From positions 62,001 to 126,000 of the forward strand of contig ONEB01000003.1 in NCBI GenBank assembly GCA_900316745.1: a DNA stretch of 64,000 bases, given 5' to 3'. Below the pieces are notes generated by a model, which saw only the letters and a program-made list of their open reading frames with translations, was not told where the DNA came from and searched no databases. Shown here one piece after another: positions 33,059 through 41,760 of this stretch. Position 1 is the stretch's first letter; each line of letters starts with the position of its first letter. A program made the translations under genes and the position numbers. The stretch is from an uncultured Eubacteriales bacterium (GTDB lineage: Bacteria > Bacillota > Clostridia > Oscillospirales > Oscillospiraceae).

Positions 33059-35386
33059 AGTGGATTCCTCTCTTTCCTGATTTTCAAATATTTCATCCGG
33101 CAATCTGACCGGATCTGTTTTTTTGTCCTTGGCCGCATCGCGGAGCTTGAACAGATTCAAGCGCAGCGCATTGGTAACAACGCAGAAGCTGGAGAGACTC
33201 ATGGCGGCTGCGCCGATCATCGGGTTGAGCGTCAGCCCCAACGAAACAAACGCACCGGCTGCAAGCGGGATACAAATCACGTTATAGAAGAATGCCCAGA
33301 ACAGATTTTCGTGGATATTGCGCAGCGTCGCCCGGCTCAGGCGAATCGCCGCAGGGACATCCAAAAGACGGCTCTTCATCAGTACGATATCAGCGGCATC
33401 GATCGCAACGTCCGTACCGGCGCCAATGGCAACGCCCATGTCCGCACGCGTGAGGGCTGGCGCGTCATTAATGCCGTCACCGACCATCATGACCTTACCG
33501 TATTCCTGCAGCGAGCGTACCACGCTCTCTTTCCCGTCCGGCAGGACGCCTGCGATCACATGATCGACACCGGCCTCCTGACCGACCGCTTTCGCAGTCC
33601 GAATATTGTCGCCGGTCAGCATTACGACGCGAAGCCCCATATTCTGAAGCTCACGAATCGCCTGCGGGCTGTCTGCTTTTATGGTATCCGCAACCGCAAT
33701 CATACCGAGCAGACGATTATCCGCAGCAAACAGAAGCGGTGTTTTGCCGCAAGCGGACAGTTCGTCAGCAGCTTTGCTCATTCGTTCAGGTACAGAGACC
33801 TGATTTGCAATATACTTCATACTGCCGCCGCGCAAAAGCACACCGTCAAGCTTCGCAGAGAGACCGTTTCCGGGGAGGGAATGAAAATCCGCTACCTCAG
33901 GAGCACTGAACCGGCGGATCCCGGCTTCCTGTACAATCGCCTTTGCGAGCGGATGCTCGCTGCCGCGCTCCAGCGCATACGCCAGATTGAGAAGCTGATC
34001 TTCCGCAACACCGTCTGCCGGAAGAACGTCCGTCACGCGCGGCTCTCCGCTTGTGATTGTACCGGTTTTGTCCAGAACGACGATCTGGGTCTTCCCAGTC
34101 TCTTCAAGAGAAACTGCTGTCTTAAACAGAATGCCGTTCTTCGCGCCCAGCCCGTTGCCGACCATAATGGCGACAGGCGTTGCAAGACCAAGCGCGCAAG
34201 GGCAGCTGATGACGAGCACGGAAATTCCGCGCGCCAGCGCAAAGCTGAATTCTTTCCCGAGCAGGAGCCAGATGATCGTCACAACCACTGCGATGCTGAT
34301 CACAGCCGGAACAAACACGCCGGACACCCGATCCGCGATCTTGGCAATCGGCGCTTTCGTCGCGGCAGCGTCGCTGACCATTCTGATGATCTGCGAAAGC
34401 GTCGTGTCTTCGCCTACGCGAGTCGCCTCACAGCGCAGAAAGCCGGATTGGTTGACCGTTGCAGCCGAAACCGCATCGCCGACCGCCTTATCGACCGGAA
34501 TGCTTTCTCCGGTCAGCGCCGCTTCATCTACAGCGCTGGCGCCCGAAAGAACAACGCCGTCTACCGGAATATTCTCTCCGGGGCGCACCACGAACACGTC
34601 GCCTTTTTTAACCTGCTCGACGGGCAGCGATATCTCCTCTTCGCCGCGGATCACAGTGGCCGTCTTCGGCGCAAGCTGCATGAGACTCTTCAGCGCATCA
34701 GTCGTCTTCCCTTTTGCGTTTGCCTCCAGCATCTTGCCGACCGTGATGAGCGCAAGAATCATGGCAGCGGACTCAAAATAAAACCCGTGCATATAGTTCA
34801 TGACGGCGACCGCGTTTCCATCCAGCTGCGCGCGCGTCATCGCAAACAGCGCATAGGTGCTCCAGACAAAGGATGCAGAAGATCCGAGCGCGACAAGCGT
34901 ATCCATGTTCGGTGCGCCATGCGACAGACTTCGAAAGCCGCTGATAAAGAATTTCTGATTGATGACCATCACGATAATCGCAAGCAGCATCTGCGCAAGT
35001 CCCATCGCAATGTGGTTATCCTCAAAAAATGCCGGCAGCGGCCATCCCAGCATCATGTGACCCATGGAGATATACATCAGGACAAGCAAAAAGCCGAGCG
35101 ACGCAATCAGGCGTCGTTTCAGCTTCGGCGTCTCCGTATCGCGTAGCGCATCAACAGCAGAAGCTGACGATACCTGCGCTTTGTCAGCGCCTTTCAAAGA
35201 AGCGCCGTACCCGGCATCCGTAACAGCCGCAATGATCTCCTGTGCAGAGGCTGTGCCCTCCACGCCCATGGAGTTCGTGAGCAGACTTACAGAGCACGAC
35301 ATTACGCCGGGAACCCTGGAGACCGCTTTCTCCACACGGGCGCTGCAGGCAGCGCAGCTCATGCCCGTTACGTTATACTGTTTCAT
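32846..35386 (-). CDS. copA: Copper-translocating P-type ATPase with N- and C-terminal HMA domains
   Basis: Cu(I) export pump. The 846-residue protein has an N-terminal HMA domain ([12 protein letters not shown]11/C14), then eight membrane helices, TGES, the metal-site [11 protein letters not shown], phosphorylation site DKTGT, SEHP and [10 protein letters not shown]. After a linker of about 30 residues, a second HMA domain ([12 protein letters not shown]) ends the protein. The C-terminal domain begins at an internal ATG with its own ribosome binding site (see 32846-33058). It directly follows the anchored HMA gene (stop TAA touches ATG) in a csoR-led operon. Confidence 0.95.
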   Translation of the reverse strand: MKQYNVTGMSCAACSARVEKAVSRVPGVMSCSVSLLTNSMGVEGTASAQEIIAAVTDAGYGASLKGADKAQVSSASAVDALRDTETPKLKRRLIASLGFLLVLMYISMGHMMLGWPLPAFFEDNHIAMGLAQMLLAIIVMVINQKFFISGFRSLSHGAPNMDTLVALGSSASFVWSTYALFAMTRAQLDGNAVAVMNYMHGFYFESAAMILALITVGKMLEANAKGKTTDALKSLMQLAPKTATVIRGEEEISLPVEQVKKGDVFVVRPGENIPVDGVVLSGASAVDEAALTGESIPVDKAVGDAVSAATVNQSGFLRCEATRVGEDTTLSQIIRMVSDAAATKAPIAKIADRVSGVFVPAVISIAVVVTIIWLLLGKEFSFALARGISVLVISCPCALGLATPVAIMVGNGLGAKNGILFKTAVSLEETGKTQIVVLDKTGTITSGEPRVTDVLPADGVAEDQLLNLAYALERGSEHPLAKAIVQEAGIRRFSAPEVADFHSLPGNGLSAKLDGVLLRGGSMKYIANQVSVPERMSKAADELSACGKTPLLFAADNRLLGMIAVADTIKADSPQAIRELQNMGLRVVMLTGDNIRTAKAVGQEAGVDHVIAGVLPDGKESVVRSLQEYGKVMMVGDGINDAPALTRADMGVAIGAGTDVAIDAADIVLMKSRLLDVPAAIRLSRATLRNIHENLFWAFFYNVICIPLAAGAFVSLGLTLNPMIGAAAMSLSSFCVVTNALRLNLFKLRDAAKDKKTDPVRLPDEIFENQEREESTMEKTIQIEGMMCPHCEARVKKTLEKFAEIDSAVVSHEAGTAVVTLNAPIDEAAVKQAIEDQDYKVLGFSD

Positions 35387-35758
35387 TTAACCTTCCTCGA
35401 TCCCCGTCACGGTGAAATCCAGCAGCTCGATGGTGCGGCGGAGTCGGGTGTCATCAATCGGGCGGTCATAGGACACAACCGCCAGATTCTTTTTCAGATC
35501 CACTTCACACGAGGCGCCGTCTATCTTGTTCACATGACGCTCTACGCTGTTTTTGCAGTTTTCGCAGTGCATGCCTTCGATATGCACGATCTTTTTCCCG
35601 ATCACAGGTCCGTCCAGCACCTTCTTCTCCTCGCGGATCACTTCGCCGCCGCCACCGCAGCAGCCGCCCTCGCCTTTCAGATGCCTGGCGCTGGAACGCA
35701 CCGCAAAGAAAACCACCACCGCCACGACAAGAATGATGATAACAGTCGCAGGATTCAT
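35387..35758 (-). CDS. Membrane-anchored heavy-metal-associated (HMA) protein
   Basis: A 123-residue protein with one N-terminal membrane helix (about 4-20), a short Cys-Gly stretch CCGGGG (33-38) and a C-terminal HMA domain with HIEGMHCENCKNSVERHV (C65/C68). It likely holds Cu(I) at the membrane face and passes it to CopA. The CCGGGG stretch is a second possible metal site. Lies between csoR and copA with 0 nt to copA. Confidence 0.85.
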   Translation of the reverse strand: MNPATVIIILVVAVVVFFAVRSSARHLKGEGGCCGGGGEVIREEKKVLDGPVIGKKIVHIEGMHCENCKNSVERHVNKIDGASCEVDLKKNLAVVSYDRPIDDTRLRRTIELLDFTVTGIEEG

Positions 35759-35782
35759 ACTATGCCTATCCTTTCTGAATGA

Positions 35783-36100
35783 TTATCGCATCAGCTTTTG
35801 GAGCGTTGTCACGAGCTCATCGATCACTTCATCATCGCCCGCGCGAATATCGCGCACAACGCAATGCCGGATGTGGCTCGCAAGCAACTCTTTGTTAAAA
35901 GAATTGATCGCCGCATTCGCAGCGGCAGACTGTGTCAGGATATCGGGGCAGTACGCGTTTTTCTCCAGCATTCCTTTCAGGCCCCGGATCTGACCCTCGA
36001 TGCGATTTAAGCGATTGAGGAGTTTTTTGCGCTCTTCCTCAGATCGCATCGTATGTTTTTCATCCGCTGCGCAGCAACAGCACTTCTCATTCTCAGCCAT
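35783..36100 (-). CDS. csoR: CsoR-family copper-sensing repressor
   Basis: A 105-residue DUF156 all-helical repressor that leaves DNA when bound to Cu(I). The copper-ligand fingerprint is present with the right spacing: C51, H76 and C80 (YCPDIL and SHIRHC), the same 25- and 4-residue spacing as in B. subtilis CsoR. It also has an N-terminal CCCC run (7-10), an extra possible metal site. ATG at 36100 is 6 nt after GAGGTG. First gene of csoR-HMA-copA. Confidence 0.93.
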   Translation of the reverse strand: MAENEKCCCCAADEKHTMRSEEERKKLLNRLNRIEGQIRGLKGMLEKNAYCPDILTQSAAANAAINSFNKELLASHIRHCVVRDIRAGDDEVIDELVTTLQKLMR

Positions 36101-36122
36101 GCATGTCACCTCGTTTCAATAA

Positions 36123-36141
36123 ATACCCCCTAGGGGTGTAT
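36123..36141. promoter_or_regulatory. CsoR-type operator 1
   Basis: ATACCCCCTAGGGGTGTAT, a near-perfect GC-centred palindrome flanked by AT, lies at the predicted start of the csoR transcript. It resembles known CsoR boxes. Confidence 0.75.
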
Positions 36142-36143
36142 TT

Positions 36144-36172
36144 AGTATATACCCGTAGGGGGTATCTGTCAA
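36144..36172 (-). promoter_or_regulatory. Promoter of the csoR-copA operon with CsoR operator 2 in the spacer
   Basis: On the minus strand, TTGACA (36167-36172), 17-nt spacer, TATACT (36144-36149). The spacer contains ATACCCGTAGGGGGTAT (36149-36165), a CsoR-box-like palindrome, so the repressor would block polymerase directly. Confidence 0.8.
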
Positions 36173-36274
36173 GGCATATTTTTTTGAGTACCCAGCATCG
36201 CTCCAAAACGCATTACATAACAGACGGAGCAGCGTCATATACATGATGCAAGAGTACCTTGGGAGTGATGGAAT

Positions 36275-36526
36275 TTGCGAAATCAGATCGAAGATCGCGC
36301 TCAGAAACTGGGGCTTTATATGATTGAAAACAATGCGACGGTACGCGCTGCCGCAGCTCAATTCGGCGTCAGCAAATCGACCGTACACAAGGACCTTACA
36401 GAACGCCTCTGTCGGATCGACCCTGCGTTGTTTGAGCAGGTTCGAAAGGTGCTGGAACAGAACAAAGCGGAAAGGCATATCCGCGGCGGCTTGGCGACAA
36501 GACGAAAATACAGAGGAACCGCGTAA
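36275..36526 (+). CDS. spoIIID: Sporulation transcription factor SpoIIID
   Basis: Small DNA-binding regulator of the mother cell that tunes SigE genes. The 83-residue protein has the family helix-turn-helix TVRAAAAQFGVSKSTVHKDLTERL and a basic C-terminal helix HIRGGLATRRKYRG. Start is TTG, with GGGAG about 9 nt upstream. A SigE promoter is expected upstream but not clear. Divergent from csoR. Confidence 0.95.
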   Translation: MRNQIEDRAQKLGLYMIENNATVRAAAAQFGVSKSTVHKDLTERLCRIDPALFEQVRKVLEQNKAERHIRGGLATRRKYRGTA

Positions 36527-36574
36527 TACATAGACCATACGATTTCGGATAAACTACGTCCGAAGGTGATAAAC

Positions 36575-37591
36575 ATGACGAACAAAAGATGCGGGCGGCA
36601 GACAGTCACATTGTCCTCCCCTCCTGTTATGACTGCTTCCGCCGCGATTGTGGGTCAGAAAGAAGGCAGCGGTCCGATCAAGGATCGCTTCGATCAAACG
36701 GAACCTGACGCCTATTTCGCCCAGAAAACATGGGAGAAGGGTGAAAGCAGCATGTTTGAGCGCTGCTTGAATCTTGCCTGCAAAAAGTCAAATATACAGC
36801 CTAATCAATTGGATTATATTTTTTCCGGCGACCTGCAAAACCAGTGCGCCGGTGCAGCTTATGCAATGCGCAGCACCAACGCGCCGTATTTCGGTTTGTA
36901 CGGTGCCTGTTCCACAATGGCTGAATCACTGGCGCTGGCAGCCATGATGATCGACGGCGGTTACGCGCACAGCTGCGCCGCAATCACGGGATCACATTTT
37001 TGTACTGCCGAGCGTCAGTATCGATTTCCGCTCGGATACGGCGGCGTCAGAACGCCGACAGCGCAGTGGACCGTGACCGGTTCCGGTTGCGTGATTGTAT
37101 CAGACAGAGGGCCCGGACCGGCTATCACATCCATCACCGCCGGCAAAATCATTGATCTCGGTATAAAGGATATCAGCAACATGGGAGCCGCTATGGCGCC
37201 CGCTGCTTATGATACGCTGAAAACCCATTTTGAGGATACAGGACGAAGCCCGGAGGATTATGATCTGATTGTAACCGGCGACCTTGGTCATCTAGGCCAT
37301 CCCATTGTGTCAGAGCTGTTTCAGCAGGACGGCGTAACCCTGACAAACTATGATGACTGCGGCCGCATCATCTTCGATCGAGAAAAGCAGGATGTGCACG
37401 CGGGCGGATCCGGCTGCGGATGCAGCGCGGTCGTGCTCGCCGGACATCTGATGCGGCAAATGCAGGAGGGCAAGCTGCATAAGCTGTTATTTGCAGCGAC
37501 AGGCGCGCTCATGTCCCCCACCACATCCATGCAGAAAGAGAGCATTCCGGCGATATGCCACGCTGTGAGCATCGAGGTGAGACAAGCATGA
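36575..37591 (+). CDS. spoVAD: Stage V sporulation protein AD
   Basis: Part of the SpoVA channel that moves dipicolinic acid into spores; SpoVAD binds DPA. The 338-residue thiolase-like protein shows GLYGACSTMAESLALAAMM, then ITGSHFCTAERQYRFPL, VTGSGCVIVSD and GSGCGCSAVVLAG. ATG at 36575 follows AAGGTGAT at 4-6 nt. Usually spoVAC precedes it; here spoIIID does, 48 nt upstream. It overlaps spoVAE by 4 nt. Confidence 0.95.
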   Translation: MTNKRCGRQTVTLSSPPVMTASAAIVGQKEGSGPIKDRFDQTEPDAYFAQKTWEKGESSMFERCLNLACKKSNIQPNQLDYIFSGDLQNQCAGAAYAMRSTNAPYFGLYGACSTMAESLALAAMMIDGGYAHSCAAITGSHFCTAERQYRFPLGYGGVRTPTAQWTVTGSGCVIVSDRGPGPAITSITAGKIIDLGIKDISNMGAAMAPAAYDTLKTHFEDTGRSPEDYDLIVTGDLGHLGHPIVSELFQQDGVTLTNYDDCGRIIFDREKQDVHAGGSGCGCSAVVLAGHLMRQMQEGKLHKLLFAATGALMSPTTSMQKESIPAICHAVSIEVRQA

Positions 37592-37944
37592 TGATCTTAA
37601 AAGCATTCATAATCGGCGGCATTCTCTGCGGCATCGGGCAAATCATTCTGGACAAAACGAATCTGACACCGGCAAGGATTCTGACGCTCTATGTGGTCTC
37701 AGGCGTTGTGCTCAGCGCATTGGGATTATATCAGCCGCTGGCAGATTTTGCGGGCGCAGGCGCAAGCGTACCGCTCACCGGATTTGGTCATCTGCTCGCT
37801 AAGGGCATCCGGGAAGCAGTGCATCAAAGCGGCGCGCTTGGGATCTTTACCGGAGGATTGGAAGCGTCTGCAGGCGGGATATGCGCAGCCGTAACAGCAG
37901 CACTCGTCATGTCGATTCTGTTCCGCGCAAAATCGAAGCAATAA
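37588..37944 (+). CDS. spoVAE: Stage V sporulation protein AE
   Basis: Membrane subunit of the SpoVA channel. The 118-residue protein starts MMILKAFIIGGILCGIGQI and has about four hydrophobic segments; LTPARILTLYVVSGVVLS and PLTGFGHLLAKG are SpoVAC/AE-family segments. It could also supply the SpoVAC-like role, since spoVAC is not here, but length and position fit SpoVAE (AEb). Confidence 0.92.
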   Translation: MMILKAFIIGGILCGIGQIILDKTNLTPARILTLYVVSGVVLSALGLYQPLADFAGAGASVPLTGFGHLLAKGIREAVHQSGALGIFTGGLEASAGGICAAVTAALVMSILFRAKSKQ

Positions 37945-37973
37945 AAAACTCCCCCGAATGGGGGAGTTTTTTT
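37944..37973. terminator. Bidirectional terminator between spoVAE and the 2-oxoacid oxidoreductase operon
   Basis: AAAAACTCCCCC, loop GAAT, GGGGGAGTTTTTTT, with a T-run on each strand. Confidence 0.9.
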
Positions 37974-37981
37974 GAAAGGTT

Positions 37982-38527
37982 TTAGATCTGATCAGCAGCG
38001 GCAGCCTTACCGGCTTCGAGAGCCTTCATGTTGCCGGGCAGGAACTTGGCCTTGCGCTCGCCAAGCTCGATGCGGATCGCTTCACTCATGAGCTCGTCGC
38101 TGACGATGGGCTCGGCAGCCATCAAAGCGCCGAGGATCGCAACGTTCGCGCCCTTGGGGTTCTTGATCTCCTCAGCGATACGCTGGGCGTCGCAGTAGAC
38201 AACCTTAATGTCGTCACGCTCGGCCTTGCGGTCGATGATGGAGCTGTTGATCACGAGGATGCCGCCGGGCTTCACCTTGCTCTCGAACTTGTCGAGAGAC
38301 GGACGGTTCATAGCGACGATGCAGTCGGCCATGTCAACCAGCGGGGAGCCGACCGGCTCGTCGCTGACGGTGACAGAGCAGTTCGCCGTGCCGCCGCGCA
38401 TCTCAGGGCCGTAGGAAGGCAGCCAGGAGACGTGCTTGCCGTCGAGCATGCAGGCCATGGCGAGGAACTTACCGATCAGGAGCATGCCCTGACCGCCGAA
38501 ACCGGCAAAAATAAACTGTTTCATCAT
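37982..38527 (-). CDS. korC: 2-oxoacid:ferredoxin oxidoreductase, gamma subunit
   Basis: Catalytic gamma domain (POR_N-gamma) of a ferredoxin-linked 2-oxoacid dehydrogenase. The 181-residue protein starts FIFAGFGGQGMLLIGKFLA and has WLPSYGPEMRGGTANCSVT. It is the last gene of the D-A-B-C operon. Substrate could be 2-oxoglutarate or a branched-chain oxoacid. Confidence 0.93.
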   Translation of the reverse strand: MMKQFIFAGFGGQGMLLIGKFLAMACMLDGKHVSWLPSYGPEMRGGTANCSVTVSDEPVGSPLVDMADCIVAMNRPSLDKFESKVKPGGILVINSSIIDRKAERDDIKVVYCDAQRIAEEIKNPKGANVAILGALMAAEPIVSDELMSEAIRIELGERKAKFLPGNMKALEAGKAAAADQI

Positions 38528-38529
38528 GA

Positions 38530-39279
38530 TTATTCTGCCCCCTTATCCTTCTTAACACCCAGCGGGTAGTAAGGAATCATGTTCTCTTCCAGCCAGGTCA
38601 TAGCCTCGACCGGGCTCAGGCCCCAGTTGGTCGGGCAGGTAGACAGGACTTCGATCAAGCAGAAGCCCTTGCCTTCCATCTGATACTTGAAAGCCTTGGC
38701 AATAGCAGCCTTGGTCTTGCGGATGTTGGCGGTGGTGTTGACCGCGCAGCGCTCGATGTAGTAGGAGCCGGGAACCTGCGCGAGCATCTCGGAGACCTTC
38801 AGAGGAGCGCCGCACCAGGCTTCGTCACGACCGCGCGGGCTGGTGGTGGTCTTCTGGCCGACGAGAGTCGTCGGAGCCATCTGGCCGCCGGTCATGCCGT
38901 AAATCGCGTTGTTGACGAAAATGGTGCAGATCTTCTCGCCGCGGTGCGCAGCGTGAACAATCTCAGCAGTACCGATGGAAGCGAGGTCGCCGTCGCCCTG
39001 GTAGGTGAAAACCAGAACGTCCTTGCCGACAACGCGCTTCGCGCCGGTGGCAACTGCGGGAGCACGGCCGTGAGCAGCTTCGTACATATCGCAGTTAAAG
39101 TAGTCATACGCAAAGACGGAGCAGCCAACAGGCGCAACGCCGATGACCTTGCCGTCGAGATTCATCTCGTCGATGACTTCAGCGACCAGACGATGAATAA
39201 TACCATGGTTGCAGCCCGGGCAATAATGGAACGTCTTGTCGGTCAGCAGCTTGGTTTTCTCAAAAACAACCTGGCTCAT
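38530..39279 (-). CDS. korB: 2-oxoacid:ferredoxin oxidoreductase, beta subunit (TPP-binding)
   Basis: A 249-residue TPP-binding subunit. It has YCPGCNHGIIHRL, GVAPVGCSVFAYDYF, HGRAPAVATGAKR, and the TPP motif YQGDGDLASIGTAE followed by NNAIYGMTGGQMAPTT. 2 nt before korC and adjacent to korA. Confidence 0.94.
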   Translation of the reverse strand: MSQVVFEKTKLLTDKTFHYCPGCNHGIIHRLVAEVIDEMNLDGKVIGVAPVGCSVFAYDYFNCDMYEAAHGRAPAVATGAKRVVGKDVLVFTYQGDGDLASIGTAEIVHAAHRGEKICTIFVNNAIYGMTGGQMAPTTLVGQKTTTSPRGRDEAWCGAPLKVSEMLAQVPGSYYIERCAVNTTANIRKTKAAIAKAFKYQMEGKGFCLIEVLSTCPTNWGLSPVEAMTWLEENMIPYYPLGVKKDKGAE

Positions 39280-40359
39280 TTATTTGCCCTCCTTCATGCT
39301 CTTGATCTTGGCCTTGACTTCGTCAACGGTCGGCATCTCGGAGCCGAGGTGACCGAAGAAGTCGATCGGCGTAGCACCGTTAAGCGCAAGCTTAACGTCC
39401 TGAAGCATCTGGCCTTCGTTCAGCTCAACGTCGAGAACAGCCTTCACGCTGGGAGCGGTGCAGGCAGACTTGACAGCCTCATAGGGGAACGGCCAAACGG
39501 TGATCGGACGAACCAGACCAACGTTGATGCCCTCAGCCTTGAGCTCATCGATCGCGGACTTCGCGATACGAGCAACCGTACCGAAAGCGGTGATGATGTA
39601 CTCAGCGCCTTCGACGTTGTAGTACTCCCACTGCTGCTCGTTGGCTTCGATCTCACGATAGATCTTCTGCAGCTTCGCATTGTGGACAGACAGCGTCTCG
39701 GTGTCGATGTAGATGGAGTTGATGACGCCGCGCTTCTCGGGATCGTCGCCGGGCTTCCAGCCGGTGCAAGCCCAGGGCTTCTTCTCGGGATCGATCTTGA
39801 AATCGACCATCTCGGGCATTTCCACAGGCTCCATCATCTGAGCAATGATGCCGTCAGCGAGGAACAGAACGGGAACGCGATACTTCTCAGCCTTATCGAA
39901 CGCATACATCATGATGTCGATGGCTTCCTGCACGGAGGCAGGAGCATAGGTGATCAGGTGATAGTCACCGTTGCCGCCGCCCTTGACGCCCTGCAGATAG
40001 TCGCCCTGAGAGGCCTGGATGTTGCCGAGGCCGGGGCCGCCGCGCATGACGTTGAGAATGACGCAGGGAAGCTGCGCGCCAGCGCAGTAGGAGATGCCTT
40101 CCTGCTTCAGGCTGACGCCGGGGCTGGAAGAAGAGGTGATGGCGCGAGCGCCGGTGCCGGCAGCGCCATAGATCATGTTGATTGCCGCGACTTCGCTCTC
40201 GGCCTGCAGGAAGCAGCCGCCGACTTCGGGCATACGCGCGGACATGTACTCAGGAATCTCCGTCTGCGGAGTGATGGGGTAACCGAAGAAATAACGTGCG
40301 CCAGCACGAATGGCAGCCTCAGCGATGGCCTCGCTGCCTTTCATAAGCTCCAATGCCAT
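39280..40359 (-). CDS. korA: 2-oxoacid:ferredoxin oxidoreductase, alpha subunit
   Basis: A 359-residue alpha subunit. It starts MALELMKGSEAIAEAAIRAGARYFFGYPITPQTE, here read as LMKGSEAIAEAA and FFGYPITPQTEIPEYM, then ITSSSSPGVSLKQEGISY and GGPGLGNIQASQGDY. Genes of this form are annotated as VorB (branched-chain oxoacids) or KorA (2-oxoglutarate); sequence alone does not settle which. Ends adjacent to korB with no gap. Confidence 0.93.
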   Translation of the reverse strand: MALELMKGSEAIAEAAIRAGARYFFGYPITPQTEIPEYMSARMPEVGGCFLQAESEVAAINMIYGAAGTGARAITSSSSPGVSLKQEGISYCAGAQLPCVILNVMRGGPGLGNIQASQGDYLQGVKGGGNGDYHLITYAPASVQEAIDIMMYAFDKAEKYRVPVLFLADGIIAQMMEPVEMPEMVDFKIDPEKKPWACTGWKPGDDPEKRGVINSIYIDTETLSVHNAKLQKIYREIEANEQQWEYYNVEGAEYIITAFGTVARIAKSAIDELKAEGINVGLVRPITVWPFPYEAVKSACTAPSVKAVLDVELNEGQMLQDVKLALNGATPIDFFGHLGSEMPTVDEVKAKIKSMKEGK

Positions 40360-40371
40360 GTTGAACCCTCC

Positions 40372-40599
40372 TTAAACTTCTTCTTTTTCAACGCGGATGA
40401 CCACGTCAGGACATGTCAGCGCGCAGGAAGCACAGCCAATGCACTTCTCCGGAGCAACGACAGTCGCCGGGTGATAACCCTTCGCGTTGAGTTTGTCTTT
40501 GGCCAACTCAATGATCTTCATGGGGCAGGCACGGGCGCACAGACCGCAGCCTTTGCAAAGATTCTCATTGATTGTCACCAGTCCATGAAATTTTGCCAT
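40372..40599 (-). CDS. korD: 2-oxoacid:ferredoxin oxidoreductase, delta subunit (2x[4Fe-4S])
   Basis: A 75-residue ferredoxin-like subunit with CKGCGLCARACP and CIGCASCALTCP. It carries electrons from the TPP site to soluble ferredoxin. GAGGTAGCAAA precedes the ATG. First structural subunit, 12 nt before korA. Confidence 0.94.
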   Translation of the reverse strand: MAKFHGLVTINENLCKGCGLCARACPMKIIELAKDKLNAKGYHPATVVAPEKCIGCASCALTCPDVVIRVEKEEV

Positions 40600-40673
40600 T
40601 TTGCTACCTCTTTTCTATTAAAGATTGCATAAACCTTCTATGTAAACCGCGCAAAGCGGATCTACACCAAACA

Positions 40674-41375
40674 TCAAAGACTGTGGATGTAACTCTCCCA
40701 GTCGCGCTTCATGTAGATGTCGATCGGCATCAGCTCGCCGTAATACTTGGGATCGTGTCCCTCGGAAGCAAAGATATCGAGCATCTCTTTCTTGCCGGTC
40801 GTATACAGGACGGGAACGCCGGTACGCTCCGTGACCTTTTTGAGCATCTCGTAGCCGTCACGCAGCTCGTCAGGACGCGTCATGGTCTGGAGGTTCGTGT
40901 TATTGATCATGCCGGTAATCTTCAGGCGGGAATGAATCTGCATTTCCTCCTGAAGCTTGATGATCTTTTCCACCGTTCCTGCAAGCGGGCGGCGGATATT
41001 CACAACATTCAGCACTTCCAGCTGGTCCGGAGCAAGCTCCATGAAATCAGCATGATAACGTCCCAGCGCAGTTGAGCCGACGGCATCGCCGCCGACGTCA
41101 AAAACAACAGTATCCCAGTTGAGCGCGAAAGCAGACGCGACCTCAGCCGGGAGGGAAAGTGTTTCAATACCAGAACATGCAAAATTCGGGGATACCAGCC
41201 GGATCTCCTTCTGACTCACCATCTTGCCGCGCTCCGTGAGGCGGAAGTAGGTGTTGACCATATCCAAATCGATCAATTCGGTCTTGCCGGTCTCGGCAGC
41301 TTTGAACGCAAAGTTCAGCGCGAGCTCACTCTTGCCGCTGCCGTAATTGCCGATCAAGACAAACATTTTTTTCAA
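40674..41375 (-). CDS. P-loop ATPase linked to the 2-oxoacid oxidoreductase operon
   Basis: A 233-residue soluble P-loop NTPase. Walker A is IGNYGSGKSELAL, the switch-like aspartates are in ELIDLDMVN and VVFDVGGDAVG, and the C-terminal half has GMINNTNLQT and VLYTTGKKEML. It looks like SIMIBI-class (MinD/CobQ-like) ATPases. It is 74 nt upstream of korD without a terminator, so probably cotranscribed; a role in enzyme maturation or loading is inference. TTG at 41375 is 9 nt from a weak GGGGC site; ATG at 41366 is an alternative. Confidence 0.8.
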   Translation of the reverse strand: MKKMFVLIGNYGSGKSELALNFAFKAAETGKTELIDLDMVNTYFRLTERGKMVSQKEIRLVSPNFACSGIETLSLPAEVASAFALNWDTVVFDVGGDAVGSTALGRYHADFMELAPDQLEVLNVVNIRRPLAGTVEKIIKLQEEMQIHSRLKITGMINNTNLQTMTRPDELRDGYEMLKKVTERTGVPVLYTTGKKEMLDIFASEGHDPKYYGELMPIDIYMKRDWESYIHSL

Positions 41376-41425
41376 AGAAAGACGCCCCTAACGTTCAATG
41401 AATTCATTCAATATAAACCAATATG

Positions 41426-41454
41426 ATAGTACCACATGTAGAAAAAATCGTCAA
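41426..41454 (-). promoter_or_regulatory. Promoter of the P-loop ATPase-kor operon
   Basis: On the minus strand, TTGACG (41449-41454), 17-nt spacer, TACTAT (41426-41431). A 12-nt palindrome AATGAATTCATT (41397-41408) lies between promoter and gene. Confidence 0.6.
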
Positions 41455-41689
41455 CATGTTCAAACGACGGTGAAAAATCTTTAATGGTTTTTGAAAATAA
41501 TCATAAAAATTTTGATATTGTTCTGACTAATAGATGCCAATCACACTTCTATCTCGATTATATCTAGAATAGCATTGTATTTTGAACAAATACTGTGATG
41601 TATGTCACAAAATATTGGTCGATTCGTTCCAAATCAAACGTGAATACATGCAATTTGATATGAGTAAATTCGTAATTCTTTACGTTTTC
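41455..41689. other. AT-rich intergenic stretch
   Basis: About 235 nt with no convincing gene. Open frames across it have no ribosome binding site and no recognisable protein. It separates the kor operon from the spoIIA operon; upstream sites for the kor promoter may lie here. Confidence 0.6.
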
Positions 41690-41725
41690 CGTAAAAAAGA
41701 ATCGTTCGACAAGATAATCGAACGA
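41690..41725 (-). terminator. Terminator of the spoIIA operon
   Basis: Minus-strand stem TCGTTCGA / TCGAACGA with an 8-nt loop, followed by TTCTTTTTT. Confidence 0.8.
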
Positions 41726-41760
41726 CACATCAAAAGATTCAAATTATCAAATTATTTTCC

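Noticed and set aside
32765-35146. A 793-codon open frame opposite copA
   Set aside because: Antisense shadow of a clear CopA gene; the translation is Arg/His-rich without a family match.
36180-36274. SigE promoter for spoIIID
   Set aside because: CATATACATGAT near 36230-36245 is suggestive, but no well-spaced -35 was found.
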